Assembly (NCBI GenBank): GCA_002725445.1 | Contig: PBPD01000089.1 | Coordinates: 1-25,323 of the forward strand | From: Rickettsiales bacterium | GTDB lineage: Bacteria > Pseudomonadota > Alphaproteobacteria > Rickettsiales > UBA3002 | DNA length: 25,323 nucleotides | Direction of reading: 5' to 3' | In this document: positions 7,541 through 15,448 of the stretch, piece by piece | Numbering within the stretch: position 1 is the stretch's first letter | Layout of the letters: each line of letters opens with the position of its first letter | The notes under the pieces: model-generated | The model's input: only the letters and a program-made list of their open reading frames with translations | What the model was told of the DNA's origin: nothing | Database searches by the model: none | Made by a program: the position numbers and the translations under genes

Positions 7541-8749
7541 ATGGAAGAAAAAAGCCCAGTTTTGGTTATTCTGCCAGATGAGTCTGGCCGTAATTTTGCC
7601 AATCAGGTTGCCAATGCCGTTGGTTACTCATTTGCTAATGTCGTGGTGGGTAACATCGCCGATGCCGTGCATTTTATTAGCAACACACAGAACAGTCCCG
7701 GCTATATTGTCATTGATATTGGCACCAACAAAGAAGGGGTGCTTGAGCAGTTGGATCAGCTCGCATCTTACTGTGAGCCAGGCACGCGCGTGGTGATGAT
7801 TGGCGAAGTCAATGACATCAAATTCTACCGCGCTTTGATCGATAAGGGCGTATCGGATTATTTCGACAAACCGGTTAATATTGACGATATTCGCAAAGTA
7901 TTAATCCAGAGCACCGGCCCACAAAGCAATAGCGGTGCGCAGGTGGTGTCTTTCATGAGCGCTGCTGCAGGCGATGGCTCAAGCACCGTCGCCAGCAATA
8001 CCGCCTTTACCGTGGCCAGCGAGTTTCACAAACCTACCGTACTGATTGATATGGATTATCAATTCGGTATGGCGGCAAAAAATCTGGATCTGGATTCGTC
8101 TTTCGGCATCCGGGAATTATTTGAACATCCCGAACGCGGCATTGACAGCACCTTGATTGAGCGCATGGTGATCGATTATGGTCAAAATCTACACGTCATT
8201 GCTGCTCCTAACGATCTGCGCTTTATGCCGACCTTGCAGCCGGAAGTAATCCGCGATCTGATTAATTCGCTCAAAGAGCGCTATCAATTTATTGTGCTTG
8301 ATCTGCCGCATTTCTGGTCGCCGTGGATTTCTGCCGCCTTCAGTAACTCCGACTCGATCGTGCTAGTTGCACAGCTTTGGCTCAAATCAGTTACACATGC
8401 ATCGCGCTTATTGAATGTATGGCGCGACATGGGGCTGAATCAGGAAATGGTGAAAGTGGTGATAAACCGCAGCGGTTCCAAATACAAAGAAGCCGTCAAT
8501 AGTCGCGATTTTGAGCGCGTCTGCAGCAAAACCATTTCGCACTACCTTGCCAACGACATCCGCGTAGCCGTTGAGGCAGAGAATCAAGGCAAGACCATCA
8601 TGGAAACGGGCAAGTCCAAACTGGCAAGCGACATTATGGAGCTGGCACAGGGACTTGTGCCCGATGGACAAGCGCAAGAGCATAAATTTCAGCCGGGCAA
8701 TAGTCCGCTGAGTGTGTTGCCCAACAATTTATTGAAACGTTTAACCTGA
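7541..8749 (+). CDS. cpaE: Pilus assembly protein CpaE (receiver-like domain plus MinD/ParA-type domain)
   Basis: CpaE (TadZ) is a cytoplasmic MinD-like protein that positions the Tad pilus machinery, in Caulobacter at the cell pole. The 402-residue product has an N-terminal atypical receiver-like fold (about 6-120, with Asp59 after beta-3 and a KP pair at 110-111). A MinD/ParA-like domain starts at about 134. Its P-loop region reads AAGDGSST (142-149), so the catalytic Lys of a canonical GK[ST] Walker A is replaced by Ser. I know similar degenerate loops from other CpaE proteins. The switch region LIDMDYQFG supplies the conserved Asp residues. The start has a strong ribosome site, AAGGAG at 7531-7536. 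It lies 10 bases before cpaF. Confidence 0.92.
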   Translation: MEEKSPVLVILPDESGRNFANQVANAVGYSFANVVVGNIADAVHFISNTQNSPGYIVIDIGTNKEGVLEQLDQLASYCEPGTRVVMIGEVNDIKFYRALIDKGVSDYFDKPVNIDDIRKVLIQSTGPQSNSGAQVVSFMSAAAGDGSSTVASNTAFTVASEFHKPTVLIDMDYQFGMAAKNLDLDSSFGIRELFEHPERGIDSTLIERMVIDYGQNLHVIAAPNDLRFMPTLQPEVIRDLINSLKERYQFIVLDLPHFWSPWISAAFSNSDSIVLVAQLWLKSVTHASRLLNVWRDMGLNQEMVKVVINRSGSKYKEAVNSRDFERVCSKTISHYLANDIRVAVEAENQGKTIMETGKSKLASDIMELAQGLVPDGQAQEHKFQPGNSPLSVLPNNLLKRLT

Positions 8750-8759
8750 TAGGTGCTGT

Positions 8760-10394
8760 ATGTTTGGTAAAAAACCTCCTGGCGAAAATCCCTTTGGCAA
8801 TCAACCCAATCCGTCACAGCCAGAGAACCAGCCTACGCAACAATCGCCAGAACCCTCGCAGCAGGCCCAACACCCCCCGGCTCAGGATTCTGATCCTGCA
8901 CAACAATCGCCCCAGCAACCGCAGCAGTCCCAACAAAATACGGGAGGCGAGCAACTGCCCGCCGTAGCACCGCAGCACCAGCAGCAGCAACAAAATGCAG
9001 TTCAGGCCACACCGCAAGGCGGTCAACAATCCGGGTTGGTAGAGGCCTCGCAACAAAGCGGCCTCAAACAACCTTCGGGTAAGATAGAAAATAAGGTGCT
9101 AAAATACCTTGATAGCAACCTGAACACGCCGGACTTCCAGAAAGCCAAGAAAGAACTGGTGGCGCAGCTGGTAGACAAAATCAATTTCAATACGTTGCAA
9201 ACCCTGCCGGAAGAAAACCGCAAACAGAAAGTGCGTGAAGCGGCGCACGAAATTCTCTCCAGCATTTCCGCCGCACTGAATGCCCATCAACTGCGCTTGC
9301 TGGAAGAACAGGCCATTGACGAAATTCTGGGCTTCGGCCCGATAGAGCCGTTGCTGCAGGATAATGATATCTCCGATATCATGATCAACACAGCAAAGCG
9401 TATCTATATTGAGAAGCAAGGTAAGCTGTATCTGACCGATATTACTTTCCTTGATGAGCGTCATTTGCTGGGTGTTATACAACGCATTGTGTCGCGTGTA
9501 GGTCGCCGTGTGGACGAAGCAAACCCCATGGTGGATGCCCGTATGCCAGATGGTTCGCGCTTTAACGCTATTATTCCGCCGCTATCACTCGATGGCTCGT
9601 TGGTGTCGATTCGTAAATTTAAGCGCAATAAAATGCCGCTGAGCGCCTATGTGGAATACCAATCCATGAGCGAACAAATGTACCGCTTCCTGGAGCTTTG
9701 CTCCAATGTGCGGCTTAATGTCATTGTATCCGGTGGTACGGGTAGTGGTAAAACCACATTGCTGAACGCGCTCTCTGGCCATATTGATGAAGGTGAGCGT
9801 GTGATCACCATTGAAGATGCGGCCGAGCTGCAACTGCACCAACCACATGTGTTGCGACTGGAAACCCGCCCTCCTTCGCTGGAAGGCCGTGGAGAGATCA
9901 CCCAACGTCAATTGGTGAAGAATGCCCTGCGTATGCGCCCTGACCGTATTATTCTCGGTGAGATTCGCGGTGACGAGGTGATTGACGTGCTCTCTGCCAT
10001 GAACACCGGCCACGATGGCTCTATGGCAACCATTCACTCCAATAACCCACGTGACTGCCTGTCACGTATTGAAAATCTGGTCGGCATGTCGTCAGTGAAT
10101 CTGCCAATCGCCTCGCTGCGTTATCAGATTGCAAGCGCGTTGCAGGTGATTGTGCAGCTGGAGCGCATGCGCGATGGCCGTCGCCGCATTACCCATATTG
10201 AAGAGATTGTCGGGCTGGAAAGCGGTGTAATCAGCACACAAACCCTGTTTGGCTACCGTGCAACGGGGCTGGACGAGAATGGCGAGCTGCAAGGTGAGTT
10301 TATTTGTCACGGTATCCGGCCAAAAATGCTGGAAAGAGCGAAATATTTCGGTAAAGAGAAAGACGTGCTTGAGTGTTTAAACATGAGCATGTAG
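8760..10394 (+). CDS. cpaF: Tad pilus assembly/retraction ATPase CpaF (TadA) with Gln/Pro-rich N-terminus
   Basis: CpaF is the hexameric cytoplasmic ATPase that powers assembly (and, in Tad systems, also retraction) of the Flp pilus. The 544-residue product has a low-complexity N-terminal extension (1-107) with about thirty Gln and many Pro, including a run of five Gln. The conserved core starts near 108. Key motifs are the AIDEILGFGPIEPLL block at 185-199, Walker A GGTGSGKT at 325-332, the acidic IEDAAEL at 351-357, Walker B-type RIILGEIRG at 396-404 and the histidine box around TGHDGSMATIHSNNP at 416-430. All catalytic features are intact. It starts 10 bases after cpaE and is followed by tadB after 32 bases. 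The Gln/Pro tail is probably disordered; the codons used there (CAG/CAA) are not phased repeats. Confidence 0.96.
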   Translation: MFGKKPPGENPFGNQPNPSQPENQPTQQSPEPSQQAQHPPAQDSDPAQQSPQQPQQSQQNTGGEQLPAVAPQHQQQQQNAVQATPQGGQQSGLVEASQQSGLKQPSGKIENKVLKYLDSNLNTPDFQKAKKELVAQLVDKINFNTLQTLPEENRKQKVREAAHEILSSISAALNAHQLRLLEEQAIDEILGFGPIEPLLQDNDISDIMINTAKRIYIEKQGKLYLTDITFLDERHLLGVIQRIVSRVGRRVDEANPMVDARMPDGSRFNAIIPPLSLDGSLVSIRKFKRNKMPLSAYVEYQSMSEQMYRFLELCSNVRLNVIVSGGTGSGKTTLLNALSGHIDEGERVITIEDAAELQLHQPHVLRLETRPPSLEGRGEITQRQLVKNALRMRPDRIILGEIRGDEVIDVLSAMNTGHDGSMATIHSNNPRDCLSRIENLVGMSSVNLPIASLRYQIASALQVIVQLERMRDGRRRITHIEEIVGLESGVISTQTLFGYRATGLDENGELQGEFICHGIRPKMLERAKYFGKEKDVLECLNMSM

Positions 10395-10426
10395 CATTTT
10401 GACTGAATAGCTAGCTCGACTAATCT

Positions 10427-11386
10427 ATGGAAATATTTCTTTTTGCAATTGGTGTAGGCATCCTTTGCTATGTAGGGTTCATTTTTCTGTTCCCTAAAGC
10501 AGTTCCGGATGATCCAAATTCGCACACCCAGAAATCGCTCGATAAGCTGTATCAGGACACACAGCAGCAAGCGATCAAAAGCAACGACTCGCTGCTGGCG
10601 CGCAATGATGAAAGCGGCCTGACTGCTAGCTTTTACAAGCTGCCATTCATGGAAGGCCTGTATCGCGCCATTTGTGAAGCAGGCTATCAAGCACAAGCAG
10701 GCAACATTGTGTTTGTCTTTATCGGCCTGCTGGTTGTGCTGTTTTCGATCCTAACACAAATGTTCGGCCTGCTTGGGCTGGTATTGTCACCGGTGCTGGC
10801 ATATTACCTGCCTTACAAATTTTTCCGCGGCAAAGTAAAGAAACGCAACCAGCAATTCCTGAATCTGTTTCCGGATGTGCTGGACATGATTGTGCGCAGT
10901 GTGCGCTCTGGTTTCCCGCTATCTACCGCACTCAAAATGGTCGCAGACAATATGGATCCGCCTGTCAGCACGGAATTTAAGCGTGTGGCTGAAGAAATCT
11001 CGCTGGGGCGCAGCATGACAGAAGCGCTTACGCGCATGGGTGATCGTATCAACGAGCCAGACATCCACTTCTTTATTGTCGTGCTCTCTGTGCAGCAGGA
11101 AACGGGGGGTAACCTCGCGGAAGTAATGGAAAATCTCTCTGGCGTGATCCGCAAACGCAAACAATTGCGCCTGAAAATTAAGGCCATGACATCAGAGGGC
11201 CGTGCGACCGCATGGGTGCTTGGCGCGCTGCCCGTCTTTGTATTTTTGGTATTGCTACTGATTCAGCCTGACTATGTGGAAGTGTTATGGAGCACCTCCG
11301 GCGGCCAGATTATCGCGGCTGCAGCAATGGGGCTGATAGGGCTGACCTTTTTCATTGTACGACAAATGGTGGATATTGAGATCTGA
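10427..11386 (+). CDS. tadB: Tad inner-membrane platform protein TadB
   Basis: TadB belongs to the T2SS GspF superfamily and, together with TadC, forms the inner-membrane platform engaged by the CpaF ATPase. The 319-residue product has an N-terminal membrane segment (about 1-20), further hydrophobic segments around 90-130, and two C-terminal segments near 265-285 and 292-312. The cytoplasmic GspF-like domain between them carries the typical LFPDVLDMIVRSVRSGFPLS and the later VVLSVQQETGGNLAEVMENL block. The order cpaF-tadB-tadC is the canonical one. Its stop lies one base before the tadC ATG, so the two partners are probably translationally coupled. Confidence 0.93.
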   Translation: MEIFLFAIGVGILCYVGFIFLFPKAVPDDPNSHTQKSLDKLYQDTQQQAIKSNDSLLARNDESGLTASFYKLPFMEGLYRAICEAGYQAQAGNIVFVFIGLLVVLFSILTQMFGLLGLVLSPVLAYYLPYKFFRGKVKKRNQQFLNLFPDVLDMIVRSVRSGFPLSTALKMVADNMDPPVSTEFKRVAEEISLGRSMTEALTRMGDRINEPDIHFFIVVLSVQQETGGNLAEVMENLSGVIRKRKQLRLKIKAMTSEGRATAWVLGALPVFVFLVLLLIQPDYVEVLWSTSGGQIIAAAAMGLIGLTFFIVRQMVDIEI

Positions 11387-11387
11387 T

Positions 11388-12344
11388 ATGGGCATTGTCA
11401 TTGCAGTTATCGTATTCGTTGTCGTGCTGGTGGGCTATCTGTCTCTGGAGACCATCTTCCGCAAAAAGAAAGTGTCCGAAGATTTGGCAGGCCGTATTGC
11501 GCCAGATGGTAGCACCAGCTATCACTCTGATCCTAAAGCTGAGAATGCCGCGCTTGAACAGAAGAAAACCGAACGCGCCGAAAGTATGGAAGGCATTTTG
11601 CGCAGTATCGGTATTGATGTGGCCGATGCTGAAAAGAAACTGCGTCCGCGCTTCCAACAGGCGGGTATAAACACCCCTGATGCGCCTATCCTCTATCTTT
11701 TCTTCCAGCGCATTGTGTCTGTTTTCATGGTGGTACTGGCCATATTGTTCTTTATGGCAGGGGGCGAAGGGCTTAACCAGCTGCTGAACATGCTGCTTGG
11801 CCTTATCCTGACGGTGGTGGGCATATTTGGCCCGCATTTATATCTGGAGAATGCCATCCAGAAGCGCAAAAACATTCTTCAGCGCTCTTTCCCGGATGCG
11901 CTGGATTTGCTGTTGGTATGTGTGGAATCAGGCCTGGCGCTGGATGCGGCACTTAGCCGTGTATGTAAAGAATTAGGCCGCGCCCACTCGGAAATTACCG
12001 AAGAATTGAATCGCACGCGTCTGGAACTGGCGCTGCTGAATGACCGTACGCAAGCCCTGCAAAATCTGGCTGACCGCACCGATCTCATTCCGTTCCGTTC
12101 GCTAGTGGCCGCACTTATCCAGACCGAGAAATTTGGTACCAGCCTGTCGGATACGCTGCGCGTCCTCTCCGAAGATTACCGACAGACCCGCCTGATGATG
12201 GCCGAGAACAAGGCTGGCCGCTTGCCAACGCTTTTGACATTGCCGCTTATTTTGCTGCTGATGCCCGCTTTCATGTTGATTGTGTTAGGCCCTGCCATTT
12301 TGCGTGTGATGGCGCAAGGTGGACTGTTTGGTGGCGCATCCTAA
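11388..12344 (+). CDS. tadC: Tad inner-membrane platform protein TadC
   Basis: TadC is the second GspF-type platform protein of the Tad pilus and pairs with TadB. The 318-residue product has an N-terminal membrane segment (MGIVIAVIVFVVVLVGYL), hydrophobic segments around 108-160 and a C-terminal one near 285-310. The cytoplasmic GspF-like domain contains SFPDALDLLLVCVESGLALDAAL and ALIQTEKFGTSLSDTLRVL. The open frame extends upstream to 11355, inside tadB, but the ATG at 11388 is preferred. It puts the membrane segment at the N-terminus, follows the tadB stop by one base, and has a GAG at 11378-11380 at suitable spacing. No pilin, prepilin peptidase or tadD/E/F/G genes follow; uvrB begins 40 bases later. 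Confidence 0.92.
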   Translation: MGIVIAVIVFVVVLVGYLSLETIFRKKKVSEDLAGRIAPDGSTSYHSDPKAENAALEQKKTERAESMEGILRSIGIDVADAEKKLRPRFQQAGINTPDAPILYLFFQRIVSVFMVVLAILFFMAGGEGLNQLLNMLLGLILTVVGIFGPHLYLENAIQKRKNILQRSFPDALDLLLVCVESGLALDAALSRVCKELGRAHSEITEELNRTRLELALLNDRTQALQNLADRTDLIPFRSLVAALIQTEKFGTSLSDTLRVLSEDYRQTRLMMAENKAGRLPTLLTLPLILLLMPAFMLIVLGPAILRVMAQGGLFGGAS

Positions 12345-12349
12345 GCGGG

Positions 12350-12379
12350 TTGCACTGCAGGTTTTTTCGCTTATATCTA
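12350..12379 (+). promoter_or_regulatory. Weak promoter candidate for uvrB
   Basis: TTGCAC (12350-12355) and TATCTA (12374-12379, 18 bases later) resemble -35 and -10 elements. If used, transcription would start at about the uvrB ATG (12384), giving a leaderless message, which would fit the absence of a Shine-Dalgarno there. No good alphaproteobacterial LexA box (GTTC-N7-GTTC) is visible. Read-through from tadC is an alternative. Confidence 0.28.
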
Positions 12380-12383
12380 ATGC

Positions 12384-14426
12384 ATGACAAGCCAAAGCAA
12401 ATCGGGTGAGCCCCTTAAAATTGTTTCCGATTACGAACCAAAAGGCGATCAACCCGGTGCGATTGATCAGCTGGTAGGTGGCGTCGAGAACGGCGACAAA
12501 AATCAGGTGCTACTGGGGGTAACCGGCTCGGGCAAGACCTTTACCATGGCGCATGTCATCGAGCGCACGCAACGCCCCGCACTCATACTCGCACACAATA
12601 AAACACTGGCCGCCCAGCTCTACAGCGAGATGAAAAGCTTCTTCCCCAATAATGCGGTGGAGTATTTCGTATCCTATTACGATTATTATCAGCCTGAGGC
12701 GTATGTGCCGCGTACCGATACATTCATCGAGAAAGACTCTTCGATTAATGAACAGATTGACCGCCTGCGCCACTCTGCCACCCGTGCGATGCTCGAGCGC
12801 AAAGATGTGATCTGCGTGGCGTCCGTGTCCTGTATTTACGGTATCGGTTCGGTTGAAACCTATTCAGAGATGACGCTGGAATTAAAGCCCGGTGACGAAA
12901 TTCCCCAGAAAGAGCTGATTGGTAAGCTGGTAGATTTGCTATACAAGCGCAACGATCAGAATTTTCAGCGCGGCACCTTCCGTGTGCGCGGCGATAATAT
13001 GGATATCTTCCCAGCCCACCTGGAAGACCGCGCATGGCGATTGTCGCTTTTTGGTGACGAGATCGAGGCCATCACCGAATTTGACCCACTGACAGGCGAG
13101 AAGCTGGGTAAAAAAGACAGCGCCACCATTTATGCTAACAGCCACTATGTTACCCCGCGCCCCACACTTGACCGTGCCATTGGCACCATCAAGAAAGAGC
13201 TGAAAGAACGGCTGGACTGGTATCACAAGCATGGCCGCCTGTTGGAAGCGCAACGGCTGGAACAGCGAACCACCTTTGATCTGGAAATGATGGTAGAGAC
13301 CGGCACCTGCAAAGGCATCGAGAATTATTCCCGTCACCTGACTGGCCTGCCGCCGGGGGCGCCGCCGCCTACTCTGTTTCAGTATCTACCCAAAGATGCC
13401 CTGCTATTTGTGGATGAAAGCCACGTAACCCTGCCGCAAATTCGCGGCATGTATAATGGTGACCGCGCGCGCAAGCAAGTGCTGGCCGAGCACGGGTTCC
13501 GCCTGCCGTCCTGCATGGATAACCGCCCATTGAAATTTGAAGAATGGGATGCGATGCGCCCGCAGACCGTATGCGTGTCGGCCACACCGAGCGGCATCGA
13601 AATGGGCTGGACCGATGGTAAATATGCTCAACAGGTGATTCGCCCAACCGGGCTTATTGATCCGCCTTGCCATATCCGCCCGGTCGAAACGCAGGTGGAT
13701 GATCTGATTCATGAGGCCAAAGAACAGGTGAAACTCGGCCAGCGTACACTTGTGACCACATTGACCAAGAAAATGGCCGAGCAGCTCACCGAATATATGG
13801 ATGAGGCGGGCATCAAAGTGCGTTACCTGCATTCGGACATCGATACATTAGAACGCATCGAGATTATACGCGACCTCCGGCTTGGCACGTTTGACGTATT
13901 GATCGGTGTGAATTTGTTGCGTGAGGGGCTGGATATCCCCGAATGTGGCCTGATGGCCATTCTGGATGCGGATAAGGAAGGGTTCTTACGCTCCAAGACC
14001 TCACTCATTCAGACCATTGGCCGTGCCGCGCGTAATGTAAATTCAAAGGTCATACTCTATGCCGACAAAATGACCGACTCACTGACTGCCGCCATCGAAG
14101 AAACCGAACGCCGCCGCGCCATTCAAAAAGCCTATAACGAAGAACATGGCATTACGCCTGAATCGGTGCGCAAGCAAATCAGCGATGTTATGGAATCGGC
14201 CTATGAACAAGACCGTGTCACCGTAGACACGGCTAAAAGCCATGGCTTGCCAGAATTCACGGGCACGAATATCGAAGAATACATGGCCGCCATTCGCCAG
14301 CGCATGCTAGAAGCCGCAGCTGATCTGGAGTTTGAAGAGGCCGCGCGCCTGCGTGACGAGCTGGAAAAACTGCAAAAAGAGCAGGAAAAGCCGGGCAGTG
14401 CTGCCAAAAAACGTTCCTCTCGCTAA
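12384..14426 (+). CDS. uvrB: Excinuclease ABC subunit B
   Basis: UvrB is the damage-verification helicase of nucleotide excision repair; it is loaded by UvrA and recruits UvrC. The 680-residue length is normal. Walker A GVTGSGKT is at 45-52. The damage-clamping beta-hairpin YYDYYQPEAYVP is at about 98-109, and the helicase motif II DESH follows in LLFVDESHVTLPQIRG. Later motifs include SATP, LRSKTSLIQTIGRAARN and a C-terminal UVR domain (about 633-668, LEFEEAARLRDELEKL) that contacts UvrC. A Lys/Arg/Ser-rich tail closes the protein. No ribosome-binding site is evident ahead of the ATG. It is unrelated in function to the pilus genes upstream and lies 40 bases after tadC. Confidence 0.98.
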   Translation: MTSQSKSGEPLKIVSDYEPKGDQPGAIDQLVGGVENGDKNQVLLGVTGSGKTFTMAHVIERTQRPALILAHNKTLAAQLYSEMKSFFPNNAVEYFVSYYDYYQPEAYVPRTDTFIEKDSSINEQIDRLRHSATRAMLERKDVICVASVSCIYGIGSVETYSEMTLELKPGDEIPQKELIGKLVDLLYKRNDQNFQRGTFRVRGDNMDIFPAHLEDRAWRLSLFGDEIEAITEFDPLTGEKLGKKDSATIYANSHYVTPRPTLDRAIGTIKKELKERLDWYHKHGRLLEAQRLEQRTTFDLEMMVETGTCKGIENYSRHLTGLPPGAPPPTLFQYLPKDALLFVDESHVTLPQIRGMYNGDRARKQVLAEHGFRLPSCMDNRPLKFEEWDAMRPQTVCVSATPSGIEMGWTDGKYAQQVIRPTGLIDPPCHIRPVETQVDDLIHEAKEQVKLGQRTLVTTLTKKMAEQLTEYMDEAGIKVRYLHSDIDTLERIEIIRDLRLGTFDVLIGVNLLREGLDIPECGLMAILDADKEGFLRSKTSLIQTIGRAARNVNSKVILYADKMTDSLTAAIEETERRRAIQKAYNEEHGITPESVRKQISDVMESAYEQDRVTVDTAKSHGLPEFTGTNIEEYMAAIRQRMLEAAADLEFEEAARLRDELEKLQKEQEKPGSAAKKRSSR

Positions 14427-14515
14427 GCTATGCTGCACTGCACCCCGCTGATTCGTTGCATTTAGCGCGTTTTTCGGTAGAGTAGCGCCCATAATAAAAA
14501 CAAGTGTTGGTGTGT

Positions 14516-15448
14516 ATGTTGCTGCGTGTATGGCTTTTCTGCTTTTTGCTCCTGCCTGGCAGTCTCTTAGCGTCTGATACCTACTCCATCGCCACTGGCA
14601 GTCCGAGTGGCCTGTATTACCCGTTTGGCGGGGGGTTAGCGCAGATCTGGTCGCGTGAACTGGATAACGTTAATATCAAAGCCGAAGTAACCGGCGCCTC
14701 TGCGGTCAATATTATTCAGGTGGCCAAGCATGAGAGCGAAGTCGGCATCAGTCAGGGCGATGCGCTGCGCGATGCCATCAGTGGCAAAGGCATTTTCCCG
14801 CGCGAAATGCCGGTGCGTGTCTTGTTCGCGCTATACCCTAACGTGGTACATGCCGTTACCAATGCAAGCTCATCCATCAAAACCCTATCCGATTTGCGTG
14901 GTAAGCGTGTGTCTATTGGTGCGCCGGGCAGTGGCACGGCTATCACCACCATGAACATCCTGAACACGCTGGGCATCACCGAAAATGATTTTGATGTGCA
15001 GTATCTCAGCTATACTGAAACCTCCGATGCACTTAAAAACGGCACGATCGATGCAGGGTTTATGGTAGGTGGTGTCGGACTGGCTGCGGCAGTTGAACTG
15101 GCACTCACGCGTGATATTCGCCTCATACCTATCAGCGACATTGAAATGGCAACCATCAGCGATGCTTTCCCTGCCTATACCGCCTTTGAGATTCCCGGCG
15201 AAACGTATAAAGGCGTGGATGAACCTGTACAAACGGCCACATTATGGAACTTCCTGATCGTGCATCAGGATATGTCGGACGATGAAGCCTACAAATTAAC
15301 CAAAACCGCGTTTGACCACATGCAGGAAATGATGGAGGTCACGCGTGTGGCTCGCTATACCACCCCCGAGAATACATTGCGTTTCTCCGGTGGCATTTTG
15401 CATCCGGGTGCGCAGCGCTACTTTGACGAATTGGATATGACGAAATGA
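14516..15448 (+). CDS. TAXI-family TRAP transporter substrate-binding protein
   Basis: This is the periplasmic solute receptor of a TRAP (secondary, ion-driven) importer of the TAXI subfamily. The 310-residue precursor has a signal peptide (about 1-20, MLLRVWLFCFLLLPGSLLAS) followed by the family-typical YSIATGSPSGLYYPFGGGLAQIW. Further TAXI landmarks are ASAVNIIQVAKHESEVGISQGDAL, LRGKRVSIGAPGSGT and the late DAGFMVGGVG. The frame is open from a GTG at 14504, but the ATG at 14516 places the signal peptide directly at the N-terminus, so I chose it. Neither start has a good ribosome site. It overlaps the permease gene by 4 bases (ATGA). The substrate cannot be read from sequence; TAXI proteins are known to bind glutamate or other small carboxylates. 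Confidence 0.93.
   Translation: MLLRVWLFCFLLLPGSLLASDTYSIATGSPSGLYYPFGGGLAQIWSRELDNVNIKAEVTGASAVNIIQVAKHESEVGISQGDALRDAISGKGIFPREMPVRVLFALYPNVVHAVTNASSSIKTLSDLRGKRVSIGAPGSGTAITTMNILNTLGITENDFDVQYLSYTETSDALKNGTIDAGFMVGGVGLAAAVELALTRDIRLIPISDIEMATISDAFPAYTAFEIPGETYKGVDEPVQTATLWNFLIVHQDMSDDEAYKLTKTAFDHMQEMMEVTRVARYTTPENTLRFSGGILHPGAQRYFDELDMTK

Noticed and set aside
8814..9071. CAG/CAA-rich stretch in cpaF as a DNA repeat array
   Set aside because: There is no constant repeat unit; the pattern follows from a Gln/Pro-rich coding segment.
12349..12364. Possible LexA/SOS box ahead of uvrB (GTTG...GTTT)
   Set aside because: The half-sites do not match GTTC and are 8 rather than 7 bases apart, so the alphaproteobacterial LexA consensus is not met.
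12342..12373. TAAGCG...CGCTTA inverted repeat after tadC as a terminator
   Set aside because: The stem is 6 bp around a 20-base loop with the T run inside the loop, not after the stem, so it is not a convincing intrinsic terminator.
14456..14483. TTGCAT/TAGAGT as promoter of the TAXI-TRAP operon
   Set aside because: Spacing of 16 is acceptable but both hexamers are poor and nothing else supports it; left out of the feature list.
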